The notes under the pieces: generated by a model
What the model was told of the DNA's origin: nothing
Databases searched by the model: none
Seen by the model: only the letters and a program-made list of their open reading frames with translations
Assembly (NCBI GenBank): GCA_016179045.1
Contig: JACOSL010000028.1
Location: forward strand, 1 to 45,153
Direction: 5' to 3'
DNA: 45,153 nucleotides
DNA from: Fimbriimonas ginsengisoli
GTDB taxonomy: Bacteria > Armatimonadota > Fimbriimonadia > Fimbriimonadales > Fimbriimonadaceae
Position numbers and translations under genes: made by a program
Shown here: positions 1 to 9,629 of the stretch, piece by piece
Position numbering within the stretch: position 1 is the stretch's first letter
Layout of the letters: each line of letters begins with the position of its first letter

Positions 1-587
1 TCAGCCGCGCGGCCGTAAATAGCAAGGGTCAGTTCCCGGAGCTTTGAGGCGAGGCCGGGATCGATCAGCTTACACATCGTCTCGAAGGAAATGTTCTCAT
101 CATGCCCGGTCTGGGCTTTCGTCGCCGGCGTGAAAATCGGTTCGGGCAGCCGATCTGAATCGAGGAGCCCCTCCGGCAGGTCGAGTTCGTGCACCCCGCC
201 GCCAAGCTTGCGATATTCCTTATAGAGCGAGCCCGCCAGGTAGCCGCGCGCCACGCACTCGATGGCGAGCGGCTTGGCCTTGCGCGCGAGGGTGCAGCGC
301 CCCGCCAGCGCCGGCAGCCTAACGCCGATCGCTTCCGCCACCTTCTCGTCGTTGGTGCTGATCACGTGGTGGGGACACAGGCCGGCGAACTTAGCAAACC
401 AGAAGGCGCTCATCTGGTTGAGGATCACGCCCTTGCCGGGGATGCCGTTGGCCATCACCACGTCGAAGGCGGAGAGGCGGTCGGTGGCCACGATGAGCAG
501 ATGCTGCCCCAGGTCGTACACTTCGCGCACCTTGCCCCTGCGTGGCTCGGGAAGGCTCGGGATGGAGGTTGTGAGCAGCTCGCCCAT
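1..587 (-). CDS. purC: SAICAR synthase, 3' end beyond window
   Basis: Phosphoribosylaminoimidazole-succinocarboxamide synthase joins CAIR and aspartate with ATP in purine synthesis, in the cytoplasm. The frame opens at an ATG (complement of 585-587) and reads MGELLTTSIPSLPEP, then RGKVREVYDLG (nucleotide-binding N-lobe), VATDRLSAFDVV, RGYLAGS and FTPATKA.TGHDENIS, all signatures of the family. About 195 codons are present; members of this single-domain type are usually about 290-300 residues, so roughly a third lies off the left edge. It is divergent from the methyltransferase with an 85-bp gap. purM, another purine gene, lies far away at 33.3 kb, so the pathway is scattered. Confidence 0.96.
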   Translation of the reverse strand, partial: MGELLTTSIPSLPEPRRGKVREVYDLGQHLLIVATDRLSAFDVVMANGIPGKGVILNQMSAFWFAKFAGLCPHHVISTNDEKVAEAIGVRLPALAGRCTLARKAKPLAIECVARGYLAGSLYKEYRKLGGGVHELDLPEGLLDSDRLPEPIFTPATKAQTGHDENISFETMCKLIDPGLASKLRELTLAIYGRAA

Positions 588-672
588 GATTCGAGTATGG
601 CCCACCATCCCGCGTTCGGACGGGCCATAGACAGGAAGCCAAACCGGGCCGGCCGCTCGTCAGTCAAGCTGA

Positions 673-2052
673 ATGAGCTTAAAGCTCGCGCCGACCAACC
701 GGCATGATTCCCCGAAGGCCGAAAGACGAAAGGCGTTGGGCGCCTATTACACGCCGCCCGCCCTCGTCGATCATCTGATCCAGACCGCGCTCGGGCCCGT
801 GATCGAGGCGGCATGCCGCCAAGACGATCCGGCGAGAGCGCTCAGCGCGCTTCGGATTTGCGATCCCGCTTGCGGGGCGGGCGCGTTCTTGATTCCCGCC
901 GCCCGGCGGCTGGGGGAAGCGCTGGCCGGCGTCTCGGGATTCGATGTTGATTTCGCTCTGAAGGAGGTCACCGCACGCTGCATCGTGGGATGGGATATCG
1001 ACCCTGAGGCTGTCCGCGTCTGCAGGCGCGCGCTGGCGCGGCAGGCGGAGCTCGACGACAGCGCGGTCCAGGTGTCGTGCCGGGACGCCTTGTGGGTTGG
1101 CGGCGAGGGCATGTTCGATGCGATCCTCACCAATCCGCCGTTCCTCAACGCGATCGAACGGCGAAAGGACTCGGATGCCTGTCTGCGGGCCGCCTACCCG
1201 GAACTGGGCGGGACGGCCGACTGCGCGCTTTACTTCCTCGCCCTCGCCGACCGTCTGGTGCGACCGGATGGGTGGATCGGCATGGTATTGCCCAGGGCCG
1301 CTCTCGGGGCGACGGCGGGAGACAGACTTCGCCGCGACATGCGCCATCGCCCGCGCGAGATCGGCCTCCTCGCCCAAAGCGATAGTTTCGACGATGCCGA
1401 CATCTACGTCACTCTCGCGACCCTTGGCCCGGCGGGACCCGCCACCGTGGTCGATGGCGCGCGGCATGCCAGCGGCGAGCTAGGCGATCCGAACTGGTGG
1501 CGCGGGGCGCGCACGCTGTTGGATGGTCCCGCGACCGCCCAAGCGCGATCCCCAAGTGCGGCATTCCAGGTCGAGGCGGGCATGACGGTAGGTGAGGCAT
1601 ACATCGCGGCGCGGCTGGCAGCTGACGAACCTGCAGGCGCTGGCCAACGCCTCATAACGACCGGAATGATCGGCCTTGGCGAATGCCGCTGGGGCGAGCG
1701 ACCGTTCCGTTTCCTCGGCAGGCGTCTAAGCTACCCTCGGCTCGCCCCCAGCTACGAGGCACCCGCAAGCCTCGTAAGGCGGCTCGAGCGATCGACAAGG
1801 CCCAAGCTCATCGTCGCTGGACTAGCGCGCTGCTTGCGTTGCTACCTGGACGAACTGGGCGAATGCCAGGGCTTCGTCTCCACCTACCATGTGACGGTCG
1901 ATGGAGACGCTCTCGACCAACTCCGTGCCCTTCAAACCTTCCTCCACGGCGAGCAGGCAAGCGAGCGGTTTCGGCGCGAGCTTGGCGCAAGCGCGCTCGG
2001 GGGCGGCAGCATCACCCTCACCAAGCGATTCCTCCAAGACCTCATCCGATAG
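673..2052 (+). CDS. N6-adenine DNA methyltransferase (Eco57I/TaqI-like), orphan
   Basis: A class I SAM-dependent DNA adenine methyltransferase of 459 residues. Motif X-like RKALGAYYTPPALVDHLI is at residues 19-36, the SAM-binding motif I DPACGAGAFL at 64-73, the acidic motif II GWDID at 106-110 and the catalytic motif IV TNPPF at 153-157. The C-terminal 250 residues would hold target recognition, as in TaqI-type enzymes. No restriction endonuclease is next to it: purC is divergent on the left and about 500 bp of apparently empty sequence follows. It may be an orphan epigenetic methylase, the modification half of a decayed system, or a host-defence remnant. The ATG at 673 has no strong ribosome site, so the exact start is uncertain. 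Confidence 0.85.
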   Translation: MSLKLAPTNRHDSPKAERRKALGAYYTPPALVDHLIQTALGPVIEAACRQDDPARALSALRICDPACGAGAFLIPAARRLGEALAGVSGFDVDFALKEVTARCIVGWDIDPEAVRVCRRALARQAELDDSAVQVSCRDALWVGGEGMFDAILTNPPFLNAIERRKDSDACLRAAYPELGGTADCALYFLALADRLVRPDGWIGMVLPRAALGATAGDRLRRDMRHRPREIGLLAQSDSFDDADIYVTLATLGPAGPATVVDGARHASGELGDPNWWRGARTLLDGPATAQARSPSAAFQVEAGMTVGEAYIAARLAADEPAGAGQRLITTGMIGLGECRWGERPFRFLGRRLSYPRLAPSYEAPASLVRRLERSTRPKLIVAGLARCLRCYLDELGECQGFVSTYHVTVDGDALDQLRALQTFLHGEQASERFRRELGASALGGGSITLTKRFLQDLIR

Positions 2053-2552
2053 CTGCTGTACCCGAGCCTAAGGCTGGCTGAGCGAACACCGCTCGCGCGC
2101 GCATCGACCTTGCACAAGGCGAATTGAATTGGACCATGGCACTGGCTTACTCCTTTCACGACCCGCCCGCCGTGAACACTCACCGCCAGCTGGCCGCCTA
2201 TGGCAATATTGCTGCCGTGAATTGGCCGAAGGCCATCGGCGAGGAGTTCGCGATCGCAATTCGCTTAACTTTCGCAGACCTCCGGGCGCCTCGACGCTGG
2301 AATTCGGGCTGGCTTCGGGATCGACACCTGCGGCGGGGGGCGATTACCGCTCTACCTTTTGCGTTCCTCTTTTTGTACGAGGGGATCACACATGGCCCGC
2401 CAGCGTCTGAGACTTGCCTTGCTCTGCTAGCTAACGCCGTTTGGCTCGGGGTGTCGGCTTGGGACCGTGAGCGCTCTCGACAATGAAAGCAGCGCGATTG
2501 TGTGTCGAATCGGAGGCGCCTCGCGCTTCGGAGCCGCGGCCCACAAGCCAAA
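2053..2552. other. Stretch of about 500 bp without a convincing gene
   Basis: The best open frame runs on the plus strand from a TTG at 2124 (ATG at 2136) to 2486, about 120 residues with one hydrophobic segment (ALPFAFLFLYEG). It has no ribosome site and no recognisable family, and a minus-strand frame of similar length overlaps it. It could be a small membrane gene or a decayed remnant; neither can be supported. No clear hairpins or repeats were seen here. Confidence 0.3.
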
Positions 2553-3893
2553 TTAGTCGCTCTCGGGCCGGTGGCGTGCTACCCACCTGCGAAAGTCGGG
2601 CTTGGTATCTAGCAGAATCTCCAAGACCGCCTCCCGATCCTGGGCCGACATATGGCCGTAAGCTCCCCTGCCTTGGCCAAGGCCGCGCCGCAGCCGTGCC
2701 CACACTGCCTCCTTCACCTCGTTCGGTAGGCCATCGAAGCTGGCCGAATAGATGAGATAGCTGCAGGGATAACGGAAGAGCCGCCGCTTGAGATCGAACT
2801 CGCGGAGCGACCGGCCTTTCCGATCACGCGGTCCCAGTTTCTCGAACTCCTCCGCGAAGCCAGAAGTGCCCTTCACCTGCCCCTTGAGCGGGGCTTCGTC
2901 TCGAAACAGCATGTAAGAGACGAGCAGATCGGCCGCCGCCCCGATTCTCTGGCCCGACCAATCCTTCAGCTTGCCTCCCGACTCGCGCGCGGCCTTGCGA
3001 TCGGCTTGCGCGAACATCGTCTCGTACGCTGCGTGGGCGATGAGGTCGTGCATCTTCACCGAGTGGTCGAGCACGAGCAGGGCAACCACGTCGCTGTGGG
3101 GCGAGGCGTATTTGGTGGCGTCGAACCGGTCGTGCAGGTCGGTCACCCGAGAGCCCGGCTTGGGATCGAACGCTTCCGGATGGCGAAAGTCTGTGAGGAA
3201 GCTGTTGCCCAGGTGCACGTCGCCTTCCATCGTGCCGGTGACGTACCACCCGCCCCAGCGCTCGTTCATCGGCGAGCTGTGCCCGCTGACGAATTGGGTG
3301 ATTTGCGATAGGGGTTGGCCCTCGGGCGAGGCCTTCACTGAGCGGACGAGGAAGCCCGGCACGTCGAAGGTCTTGGGGCTGATGTGGCACCGGATGCAGT
3401 TCGTCGCGCGCTCGAATTTCGGCCGCTCCGACGGCTCTTGCGAAAGGGTGTAGAACACGGCGCCCTTCTTTGGGTCGGCGGCCGCGAATTCGAGGTGCTT
3501 GCTTCCCTGCACGAAGCCTACGTACACGTCGTCGGCGATGTAGATGGCGCGCGGCGTCTTCGGGCCGATTAGATCGATCTGCTCGCTCGTCTTTGAAAAC
3601 ACGAGCGCCTTGGACGACACCGGCGCGTTCAGGTGCTTAAGCACAGAGAGCAAGTAGCCGGTTTTCGAGTCGTAGCTCAGGTGAACCCGCCCTCGGGCGA
3701 CGTCCTTAGCGAGCTCTTGCACCGGATCCGCCAAGTCGGCGGACGAATCGTAGCCGGTGATCTTGGCAAGGGGCTCGCGAGTCTCGCCTTGCCATCCCGA
3801 GAGGGAGGCGAAAAGGAACGCGGCGCCGAGGATGCCGGCCGCCCTAGCGAGATGCGCTCTCGCCCCGGCCGACCGGCTCTCGACCTTACGCAT
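2553..3893 (-). CDS. Exported mono-haem cytochrome c-like protein
   Basis: A 446-residue protein beginning with a basic stretch and a hydrophobic segment (AAGILGAAFLFASLSG, about residues 18-33), consistent with export. A single haem-attachment motif, CIRCH, is at residues 166-170 in the sequence TNCIRCHISPKTF. The rest has no second CxxCH. It therefore looks like a periplasmic protein with one covalently bound haem; its redox partner is unknown. It starts 6 bp after the stop of the large Ig-repeat gene on the same strand, so the two are probably co-transcribed and may act together at the cell surface. Enzymatic activity cannot be deduced. The final residues (RRWVARHRPESD) are charged. Confidence 0.75.
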   Translation of the reverse strand: MRKVESRSAGARAHLARAAGILGAAFLFASLSGWQGETREPLAKITGYDSSADLADPVQELAKDVARGRVHLSYDSKTGYLLSVLKHLNAPVSSKALVFSKTSEQIDLIGPKTPRAIYIADDVYVGFVQGSKHLEFAAADPKKGAVFYTLSQEPSERPKFERATNCIRCHISPKTFDVPGFLVRSVKASPEGQPLSQITQFVSGHSSPMNERWGGWYVTGTMEGDVHLGNSFLTDFRHPEAFDPKPGSRVTDLHDRFDATKYASPHSDVVALLVLDHSVKMHDLIAHAAYETMFAQADRKAARESGGKLKDWSGQRIGAAADLLVSYMLFRDEAPLKGQVKGTSGFAEEFEKLGPRDRKGRSLREFDLKRRLFRYPCSYLIYSASFDGLPNEVKEAVWARLRRGLGQGRGAYGHMSAQDREAVLEILLDTKPDFRRWVARHRPESD

Positions 3894-3899
3894 ATAGCT

Positions 3900-6800
3900 C
3901 TATCTTGCCGTGCCCGAGACCTTGGCGGACGGTACAGAGAGGTTTCCTGCCGTGTCTCTGGCCACGATGTAATACCATTGCACCTGGCCAGGCTTACCTA
4001 TCGTGTCGACGTAGCTCAAGGTGGTCACGGTCGCAAGAAGCGTAAAGGTGCCGTTCTGCGTGCTCGACTTGTACACCAGGTAGGCAGCGACGGCATCATC
4101 GGGATCGGTGGTGGCATTCCATCTGATCGTGATCTGCTTCTTGTTTGGACCGGGGGTCGTGCTGACGCCTGTCACCTGGTTGGGCGGTGTCACATCCTTC
4201 ACGGTCTGGGTGACCGAGCCGCCGCTGTTCAGCCATCCGCCGCTGCCCACGAAATTCGCGGTGATGGAATGACTCCCGATGTTGAGGCTCGACGTGCTCA
4301 GGCTCGCGTGGCCGGTTCCATCCACCGCGCCCGAACCGAGGGTGGTCGCCCCATCCTTGAAGGTGACGGTTCCGGTCGGCGTGCCCGCCCCCGCATCGGC
4401 TGCGGTGACGGTCGCGGTAAAGGTAACCGATTGGCCAAAGTTGGACGGATTGGGCGAAGCCCCGAGCGTGGTCGAGGTCCCGTCTTGCACGCTTTGGGGC
4501 GTCGACCCGCCGCTGTTGAGCCAGCCACCGCTGCCGGCGAAGTCCGCGGAGATCGTGTGGCTCCCAACGCCGAGGGTAGAGGTGGATAGCGTCGCCTGAC
4601 CGGCGCCATCGACCGCGCTGGAACCCAGGGTGGTCGCACCGTCCTTGAAGGTCACCGTTCCGGTTGGCGTGCCCGCCCCTGCATCGGCGGGGGACACCGT
4701 CGCGGTGAAGGTCACCGAGGTGCCGTAGGTCGACGGGCTGACGGATGTGCCGACCGCCGTCGCCGTGCCATCTTGCACGGCCTGACCGGTCGAACCGCTG
4801 CTGTCTTGCCAACCGCCACTGCCGACGAAGTTCGCGGTGATCGTGTGGTTGCCAAAACTCAGGCTCGAAGTGGAAAGCGATGCGTGGCCGGTCCCGTCCA
4901 CCGCGCTCGAACCAAGCGTGGATGCACCGTCCTTAAAGGTCACCGTTCCCGTCGGGGTACCCGCGCCCGCATCAGCCGCCGACACCGTCGCGGTGAAGGT
5001 GACGGACTGCCCATACGTCGAGGGGTTAGGCAAGCCGCCCACCGTGGTGGATGTTCCATCAGTGACCGATTGCGCGGCGGCGATACCGTTGCTGTTCGCC
5101 CACCCGCCAGTTCCCGTGAATGATCCGGTGACTGTGTGGCTCCCAACTGAAAGGGCTGAGGTCGAAAGGGCGGCATGGCCGGTTCCGTCGACTGCGACCG
5201 TCCCGAGAGTCGTCGCGCCATCGGTGAACGTTACCGAGCCTGTCGGGGTGCCCGGGTGGCTGCCGGAGACGGTGGCGGTAAAGGTCACCGACTGGCCGAA
5301 GGCCGACGGATTGGGCGAGGAGACGACGGAGGTGCTAGTGCCATCGGAGACCTGCTGCGTCATGCCGCCGCTGCTCGCGGCGAACTGGGTGTCGGAATAG
5401 TAGGAAGCGGAGATCGCATGTGAACCGCCGCCTAGCGCCGAGGTGGCGAAGGTTGCCGTTCCGGTGCCGTCGAGGGGCCGTTGCCCGATCACGTTGGCCC
5501 CGTCGAGAAACGTGACGTAGCCGGTCGCCACCCCGCCGGAGGAACTCACGACCGCGGTAAAGGTGACGGAAGCCCCAAACGCGGAGGGCGACGACGATGA
5601 GGTTACGGTGGTGGCGGATGAGTACGCGTGAACCTTTTGCATGCGGGTCATGCTCGCGGGGCTGAAACTCCCATCGCCGCTATAGCTGGCGGTGATGAGA
5701 TGGTTTCCGAGGAAAGTGCCGCCGGCTGTGAGCGTTGAGACCGTGACCGAGGCATGGCCGCTGCCGTCGAGGGGCACATTGGAGGCAAGAGCTGTGGTGA
5801 CGGGCGTGAAGCCGTCGTAAGTGAGGTCGGTGAACGTGACCGTTCCGGTCGGCGTCCCCGAACCGCTCGAAACGTTGGCGGTGAAGGTAACCGAATCGCC
5901 GACGATGACGGTGCGAACGCTCGGGGTGGACGAATCGAGCGTCACCGAAACCCCGGTTGGCGCGCCGATCGCGAACAGATAGCCCCCGTTCAAGGCGTAG
6001 ACCGTGCCGTCTGGCCCGACCACAGCGGGGATGTACGGCTCGCCGATGCCGGCGGTAAGCGCTATCGCCTGGCTCATCGAGTTATCCGCTAGGTTCCAGC
6101 GATAGACCCGACCGTCCTCGCTCGGCACGAAAACGGAATTTGTGGCGGGGTTGACACAAGGCGTGTTGATGCACCATTCGCGAATCGCGTTCGGCACGGT
6201 GGGGTTTTCCGAATCCGGCGTGACCCCGATGATGGTCATGACCTCGCGCATCTCGGTGAACCCGGGCGCGGTTGGGTGGAAGTCGGTTTGCGTCGCATTG
6301 GGATCGAGGATCGCGATCTTGTTGACGCCGTTGCCATCGGTCACGTTGGCGTAGTTGTTGTACTTGCAGGCGAGCAGGTACGAGGACGGGCCGTTGTAGG
6401 ACGGCACCATGCTCGCGGGCACGATGCCGGGGGTGAAGTCCCATCCGAACGCGCCCGGCGTTCTCTCGACGGACAGGTCGCCCGTGAAATGCAGCAGCCA
6501 GCCGCGCGAGCCATTGTACGGGTTGCCAAAAACACCGAGGAACACGTCGCCGTCGGGGGCGACCATCGGCGAAGCCGTGCCGTCGTCGAGGATGCCCGCG
6601 GGGTTGGTGTTGCGCGGATCGTAGAGAAACACCTTGTACTTGGTGGCAAGCGTTGTCGAATCCAACCCTAGGAGGTAGCCGTAGTACGCCGTGCTCGGAC
6701 TCTTGACCACAACGTAGAGAGTCGTTCCATCGAGGCTGAGCGCAGGCGCCGTGTTATGACAATCCCGTCCGATGCTGCCATCGCTTGCAGCGGCGCCCGC

Positions 6801-7541
6801 CAGCACATAGGTGGCGGCGCCGCTCGGATCGATGCGAGCGTAGCCGCTCTGGGTCGTGCTCAGCGGGGCGGGCGCAGTGCCGTCGACGCGGAATCCAAAA
6901 GACACGTTGCCAAGGGCATCCGAGGTGATAGGCGTGTCGATGAAGATCGTGGAGTTGTAACCCGATGCGCCTGCGGTGTAATTGGCGAGCGTCGTATAGA
7001 AAACTTCGCGAACCGGCGCGCCCGGGGAGTTGGAGTCAATGTTATCGACGTGAAAGAGCGTTCCGCCCGCGCCCGCGTAGTACAGGCGGGTCCCGAATGG
7101 ACCGGAGACGATCGCCGGGTTATAGACTGGGATCCAGTTGTGGGATGGCAGGACATAGTCGGTCGTGAGCGTGTACTTGGCTGCGCCAGACGAACCGTCG
7201 AACGCACTGACTTGGAAGTGGTCGGCGGCGATCTTGACCCCCGTGATCACGGTGTTGGCGGCGCTGACGAGGGGGGCGCCATAGTGGGTCGCCGCGCCCG
7301 TGTTGTTCTGGTCGATGCTGACCGACCAGCGAATCTGATTCATGTTTTGCGCGGGGGCGCTGTAAAGAGACGTGTGCTGGGCATTGCCCGCGAACGTGGG
7401 CACCTGCGCCATCGCCCCCTGCCCTAGGGACGCAAGTAGGACAAATCCAAGCACATAAAACCTATCGGATCGCCGCCCTGCGACGGGCGCAGCAATAAAT
7501 GAACCTGCCAAAAACTCCCCCTCCCGGTCGGGGCCGGGCAT
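3900..7541 (-). CDS. Large secreted Ig-like repeat protein with C-terminal fibronectin III domain
   Basis: A 1213-residue exported protein. A hydrophobic signal (FYVLGFVLLASLGQGAMAQ) ends near residue 46. Residues about 50-530 form a region with segments such as TVYALNGGYLFAIG that suggest a beta-propeller. Six Ig-like repeats follow (about 530-1115; core VTFTATV...GTPTGTVTFKDG...LG.HTITA), of the bacterial Ig-like repeat type found in adhesins. A fibronectin III-like domain ends the protein (TPPNQVTGVSTTPG ... YYIVARDTAGN). No sorting signal or membrane anchor is visible at the C terminus. The ATG at 7541 has little in front of it; an in-frame TTG at 7511 sits 3 nt behind a strong GGAGGGGGAG site and may be the true start. 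It leads a two-gene unit with the cytochrome-like protein. Adhesion or surface binding is inferred. Confidence 0.85.
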   Translation of the reverse strand: MPGPDREGEFLAGSFIAAPVAGRRSDRFYVLGFVLLASLGQGAMAQVPTFAGNAQHTSLYSAPAQNMNQIRWSVSIDQNNTGAATHYGAPLVSAANTVITGVKIAADHFQVSAFDGSSGAAKYTLTTDYVLPSHNWIPVYNPAIVSGPFGTRLYYAGAGGTLFHVDNIDSNSPGAPVREVFYTTLANYTAGASGYNSTIFIDTPITSDALGNVSFGFRVDGTAPAPLSTTQSGYARIDPSGAATYVLAGAAASDGSIGRDCHNTAPALSLDGTTLYVVVKSPSTAYYGYLLGLDSTTLATKYKVFLYDPRNTNPAGILDDGTASPMVAPDGDVFLGVFGNPYNGSRGWLLHFTGDLSVERTPGAFGWDFTPGIVPASMVPSYNGPSSYLLACKYNNYANVTDGNGVNKIAILDPNATQTDFHPTAPGFTEMREVMTIIGVTPDSENPTVPNAIREWCINTPCVNPATNSVFVPSEDGRVYRWNLADNSMSQAIALTAGIGEPYIPAVVGPDGTVYALNGGYLFAIGAPTGVSVTLDSSTPSVRTVIVGDSVTFTANVSSGSGTPTGTVTFTDLTYDGFTPVTTALASNVPLDGSGHASVTVSTLTAGGTFLGNHLITASYSGDGSFSPASMTRMQKVHAYSSATTVTSSSSPSAFGASVTFTAVVSSSGGVATGYVTFLDGANVIGQRPLDGTGTATFATSALGGGSHAISASYYSDTQFAASSGGMTQQVSDGTSTSVVSSPNPSAFGQSVTFTATVSGSHPGTPTGSVTFTDGATTLGTVAVDGTGHAALSTSALSVGSHTVTGSFTGTGGWANSNGIAAAQSVTDGTSTTVGGLPNPSTYGQSVTFTATVSAADAGAGTPTGTVTFKDGASTLGSSAVDGTGHASLSTSSLSFGNHTITANFVGSGGWQDSSGSTGQAVQDGTATAVGTSVSPSTYGTSVTFTATVSPADAGAGTPTGTVTFKDGATTLGSSAVDGAGQATLSTSTLGVGSHTISADFAGSGGWLNSGGSTPQSVQDGTSTTLGASPNPSNFGQSVTFTATVTAADAGAGTPTGTVTFKDGATTLGSGAVDGTGHASLSTSSLNIGSHSITANFVGSGGWLNSGGSVTQTVKDVTPPNQVTGVSTTPGPNKKQITIRWNATTDPDDAVAAYLVYKSSTQNGTFTLLATVTTLSYVDTIGKPGQVQWYYIVARDTAGNLSVPSAKVSGTAR
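4191..5054 (-). repeat. Three near-identical 288-bp tandem repeats within the Ig-like gene
   Basis: Units of 288 bp (96 codons) begin near 4191, 4479 and 4767. Each carries the same segments, for example the codons for DAGAGTPTGTVTFKDG and GSGGW. The exact 96-codon period and close similarity indicate recent duplication. More divergent copies continue to about 5930. Confidence 0.8.
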
Positions 7542-7805
7542 TCGCGATTGAATCGCCAGTCATTGTACGACGTGGAACGGCGGGCCACAAGTTCTGACGC
7601 CACAAGCCAGCCCAATCCGGTAGAAATGCGGTTTCCCGGCCGAGGTGCGCGATTCCGTCAGATTTGTCGGGCGCCGCTCAGAAGCCCCATCAAGACCACC
7701 GACCCTCGCGATCGCCGAAGCCCGACTGGTAGCCGGCTTGCGCGACGTCATGTAACATACGAGGACTTCGTCTTAGTTAGCCTCCCATCCCCGACAGATT
7801 TGACA

Positions 7806-8894
7806 ATGACCCAGGTCCGACCAAGCGCCGACAAAATCGCAACAGGGATCGCATCTGGCCCCAGCTACCACGCGATTCGCTATTTGATCGACCATCTTCG
7901 CGCATCGGGTAAGGCCATCAGATACACGCTGAAGGCGGACCCGCCAATCAAGGAGATCATCGACGAGGGCGGAACGGCGGGCCATTGGGTGGCCCTGCCC
8001 GCTCCGACCGGCGGCTTCAGCGAAGCTCAAAAGGCTCGCATCGAGGGCTACGCTCAGACCCTAACTTATTGGCGAAAGCTAATGCTCGAAATCGACTGGC
8101 GGGAGCGAGACGTGGTGATCGCGTTCCGAGCCCCCTCCGAAGCCCCTGCTGCTGAGGGGGAGGAGCAAAGCTTCGCGGAACGGTTTCGGGAATGGATGCT
8201 CGACAAGGGCTTCAAAGTTGCGCGTGGCATCGGAAGGAACCTGGTGGGGCAAGGTTTCAAGGTGCGAGAGCCGGTACCCGCGACGCTAGTCACCTCGACC
8301 CATCAAGTCAACGGCTACGCCTTGATGCTGCGCTACCCCTTCGACCGAAGCGACGACCACGCCGGGATCACCGAGGTCTACGATCGCATGGTCCCGCTTC
8401 TGGCAGATGTGTTCGCCCACGAGGCAGGCATGCAAAGCGAAACGTTGCGCGAAGCGGACGTGACAACCGTGTTCGTAACGCGCAGCAAGCGCTATGTCTC
8501 CACGCTCTACGAGCCCCGGTTCGACTTCCGGTTCATCACTCGCCGTCGCACAGCTCGCGGCTTCTTTGAAGATTGGTTCACGCTGCGAGCAACGATCCGC
8601 GCTTGCCGGGCCCTTCGCGCCAAATACAAGAAGGGCTTCACGATGTTCAAGCCGATGCCTGCCCTTGGGGTGCGGGGGCACATGCTCGCGATGATCTACA
8701 AGAAGGGCGCGGGCGGAGTGGTGGTCGACGAGGCTTACATCCTTGCCGTCTCGCGGATGACCGAAAAGCTGATGGAGCGCTTTCATCTCCAGGCGTCGGT
8801 CCGCCACCGGCCTGAAAACCGCATGTTGCAAGTCACCTTCTACAGCGGCATCGATGTCGATTGGAACATCACGAGCAAGGCCTATCTCGCCTAA
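7806..8894 (+). CDS. Protein of unknown function
   Basis: A 362-residue protein that I do not recognise. The frame stays open upstream to 7548, but the first 86 codons are rich in Arg/Pro/Ser and look like a frame extension; the ATG at 7806 (MTQVRPSADKIATGI) is the likelier start, although no clear ribosome site precedes it. There is no signal peptide, membrane segment or metal motif. The sequence is soluble-looking, with basic C-terminal parts (FRFITRRRTARGFFEDWFTLRATIRACRALRAKYKK) and a charged linker near residue 115-125 (APAAEGEEQ). It sits upstream of the broken nuoG on the same strand with a 96-bp gap. Confidence 0.7.
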   Translation: MTQVRPSADKIATGIASGPSYHAIRYLIDHLRASGKAIRYTLKADPPIKEIIDEGGTAGHWVALPAPTGGFSEAQKARIEGYAQTLTYWRKLMLEIDWRERDVVIAFRAPSEAPAAEGEEQSFAERFREWMLDKGFKVARGIGRNLVGQGFKVREPVPATLVTSTHQVNGYALMLRYPFDRSDDHAGITEVYDRMVPLLADVFAHEAGMQSETLREADVTTVFVTRSKRYVSTLYEPRFDFRFITRRRTARGFFEDWFTLRATIRACRALRAKYKKGFTMFKPMPALGVRGHMLAMIYKKGAGGVVVDEAYILAVSRMTEKLMERFHLQASVRHRPENRMLQVTFYSGIDVDWNITSKAYLA

Positions 8895-8990
8895 CGGTCA
8901 ACCACGACCAATCGGAGCCCGTGGGTACACTCGCTTGCGGTTGGCGCCAGTCTGTAGCCCCACCAATTAGACTCCGTAAGGCATAAGCCG

Positions 8991-9629
8991 ATGGCCGCCG
9001 CAACCGACGTCACCACCGTTAGCATTTCGATCAACGGCATCCCACTCTTCGTGCCTAAGGGCGAACTGATAGTGGAAGCGGTCAAGCGGCTCGGGCTCGA
9101 AATCCCAATCTTTTGTTATCACGCGCGGATGAAGCCGGTCGGCATGTGCCGCATGTGTCTGGTCGACATCGGTTTCAAGCAACAGGATGGCTCGGTGCGC
9201 ATGATGCCAAAGCCCCAAGCCGCGTGCACGTTGCCAGCCTCCGAAGGAATGGCGGTTCTGACCGACTCGGAGCAAGTCAGAAAGGATCGCAAGGGCGTCC
9301 TCGAATTCCTGCTCATCAACCATCCGCTCGATTGCCCGATCTGCGACCGGGGCGGCGAATGTCCCCTTCAGAACAACACGCTCTTCTACGGCCCGTCTAC
9401 TTCGCGGTTCGTCGAGATCAAGCGGCACTTGCCAAAGGCCTTTCCACTCAGCCGCTACGTGACGCTCGACCTCGAGAGATGCATCCAGTGTGGGCGCTGC
9501 GTGCGCTTCACCGAGGAGATTTCAGGGGACTCGGAACTGGCTTTTCGTTTCCGAGGGGCCTTGATGCAGCCCTCCACGTTCGAGCTGCGCGACTTCGCTG
9601 ACTTCGAGCCAGTATCGCTTCCGAGCTAG
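8991..9629 (+). CDS. nuoG: NuoG N-terminal part (Fe-S domains), truncated
   Basis: Residues 1-205 hold a plant-type ferredoxin domain (CYHARMKPVGMCRMC ... C, for a [2Fe-2S] cluster), the His/Cys cluster region (HPLDCPICDRGGECPLQN) and the first three cysteines of the next [4Fe-4S] cluster (CIQCGRC). The fourth cysteine, normally in CPVGAL, is deleted. The last residues ADFEPVSLPS are out of frame. A weak TAAGG site precedes the ATG. In an intact complex this part would pass electrons from NADH towards quinone on the cytoplasmic arm. No other nuo gene is in the window. Confidence 0.85.
   Translation: MAAATDVTTVSISINGIPLFVPKGELIVEAVKRLGLEIPIFCYHARMKPVGMCRMCLVDIGFKQQDGSVRMMPKPQAACTLPASEGMAVLTDSEQVRKDRKGVLEFLLINHPLDCPICDRGGECPLQNNTLFYGPSTSRFVEIKRHLPKAFPLSRYVTLDLERCIQCGRCVRFTEEISGDSELAFRFRGALMQPSTFELRDFADFEPVSLPS

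Noticed and set aside
7548-7805. N-terminal extension of the unknown gene at 7806
   Set aside because: The 86 extra codons are Arg/Ser/Pro rich and begin at a TTG without a ribosome site.
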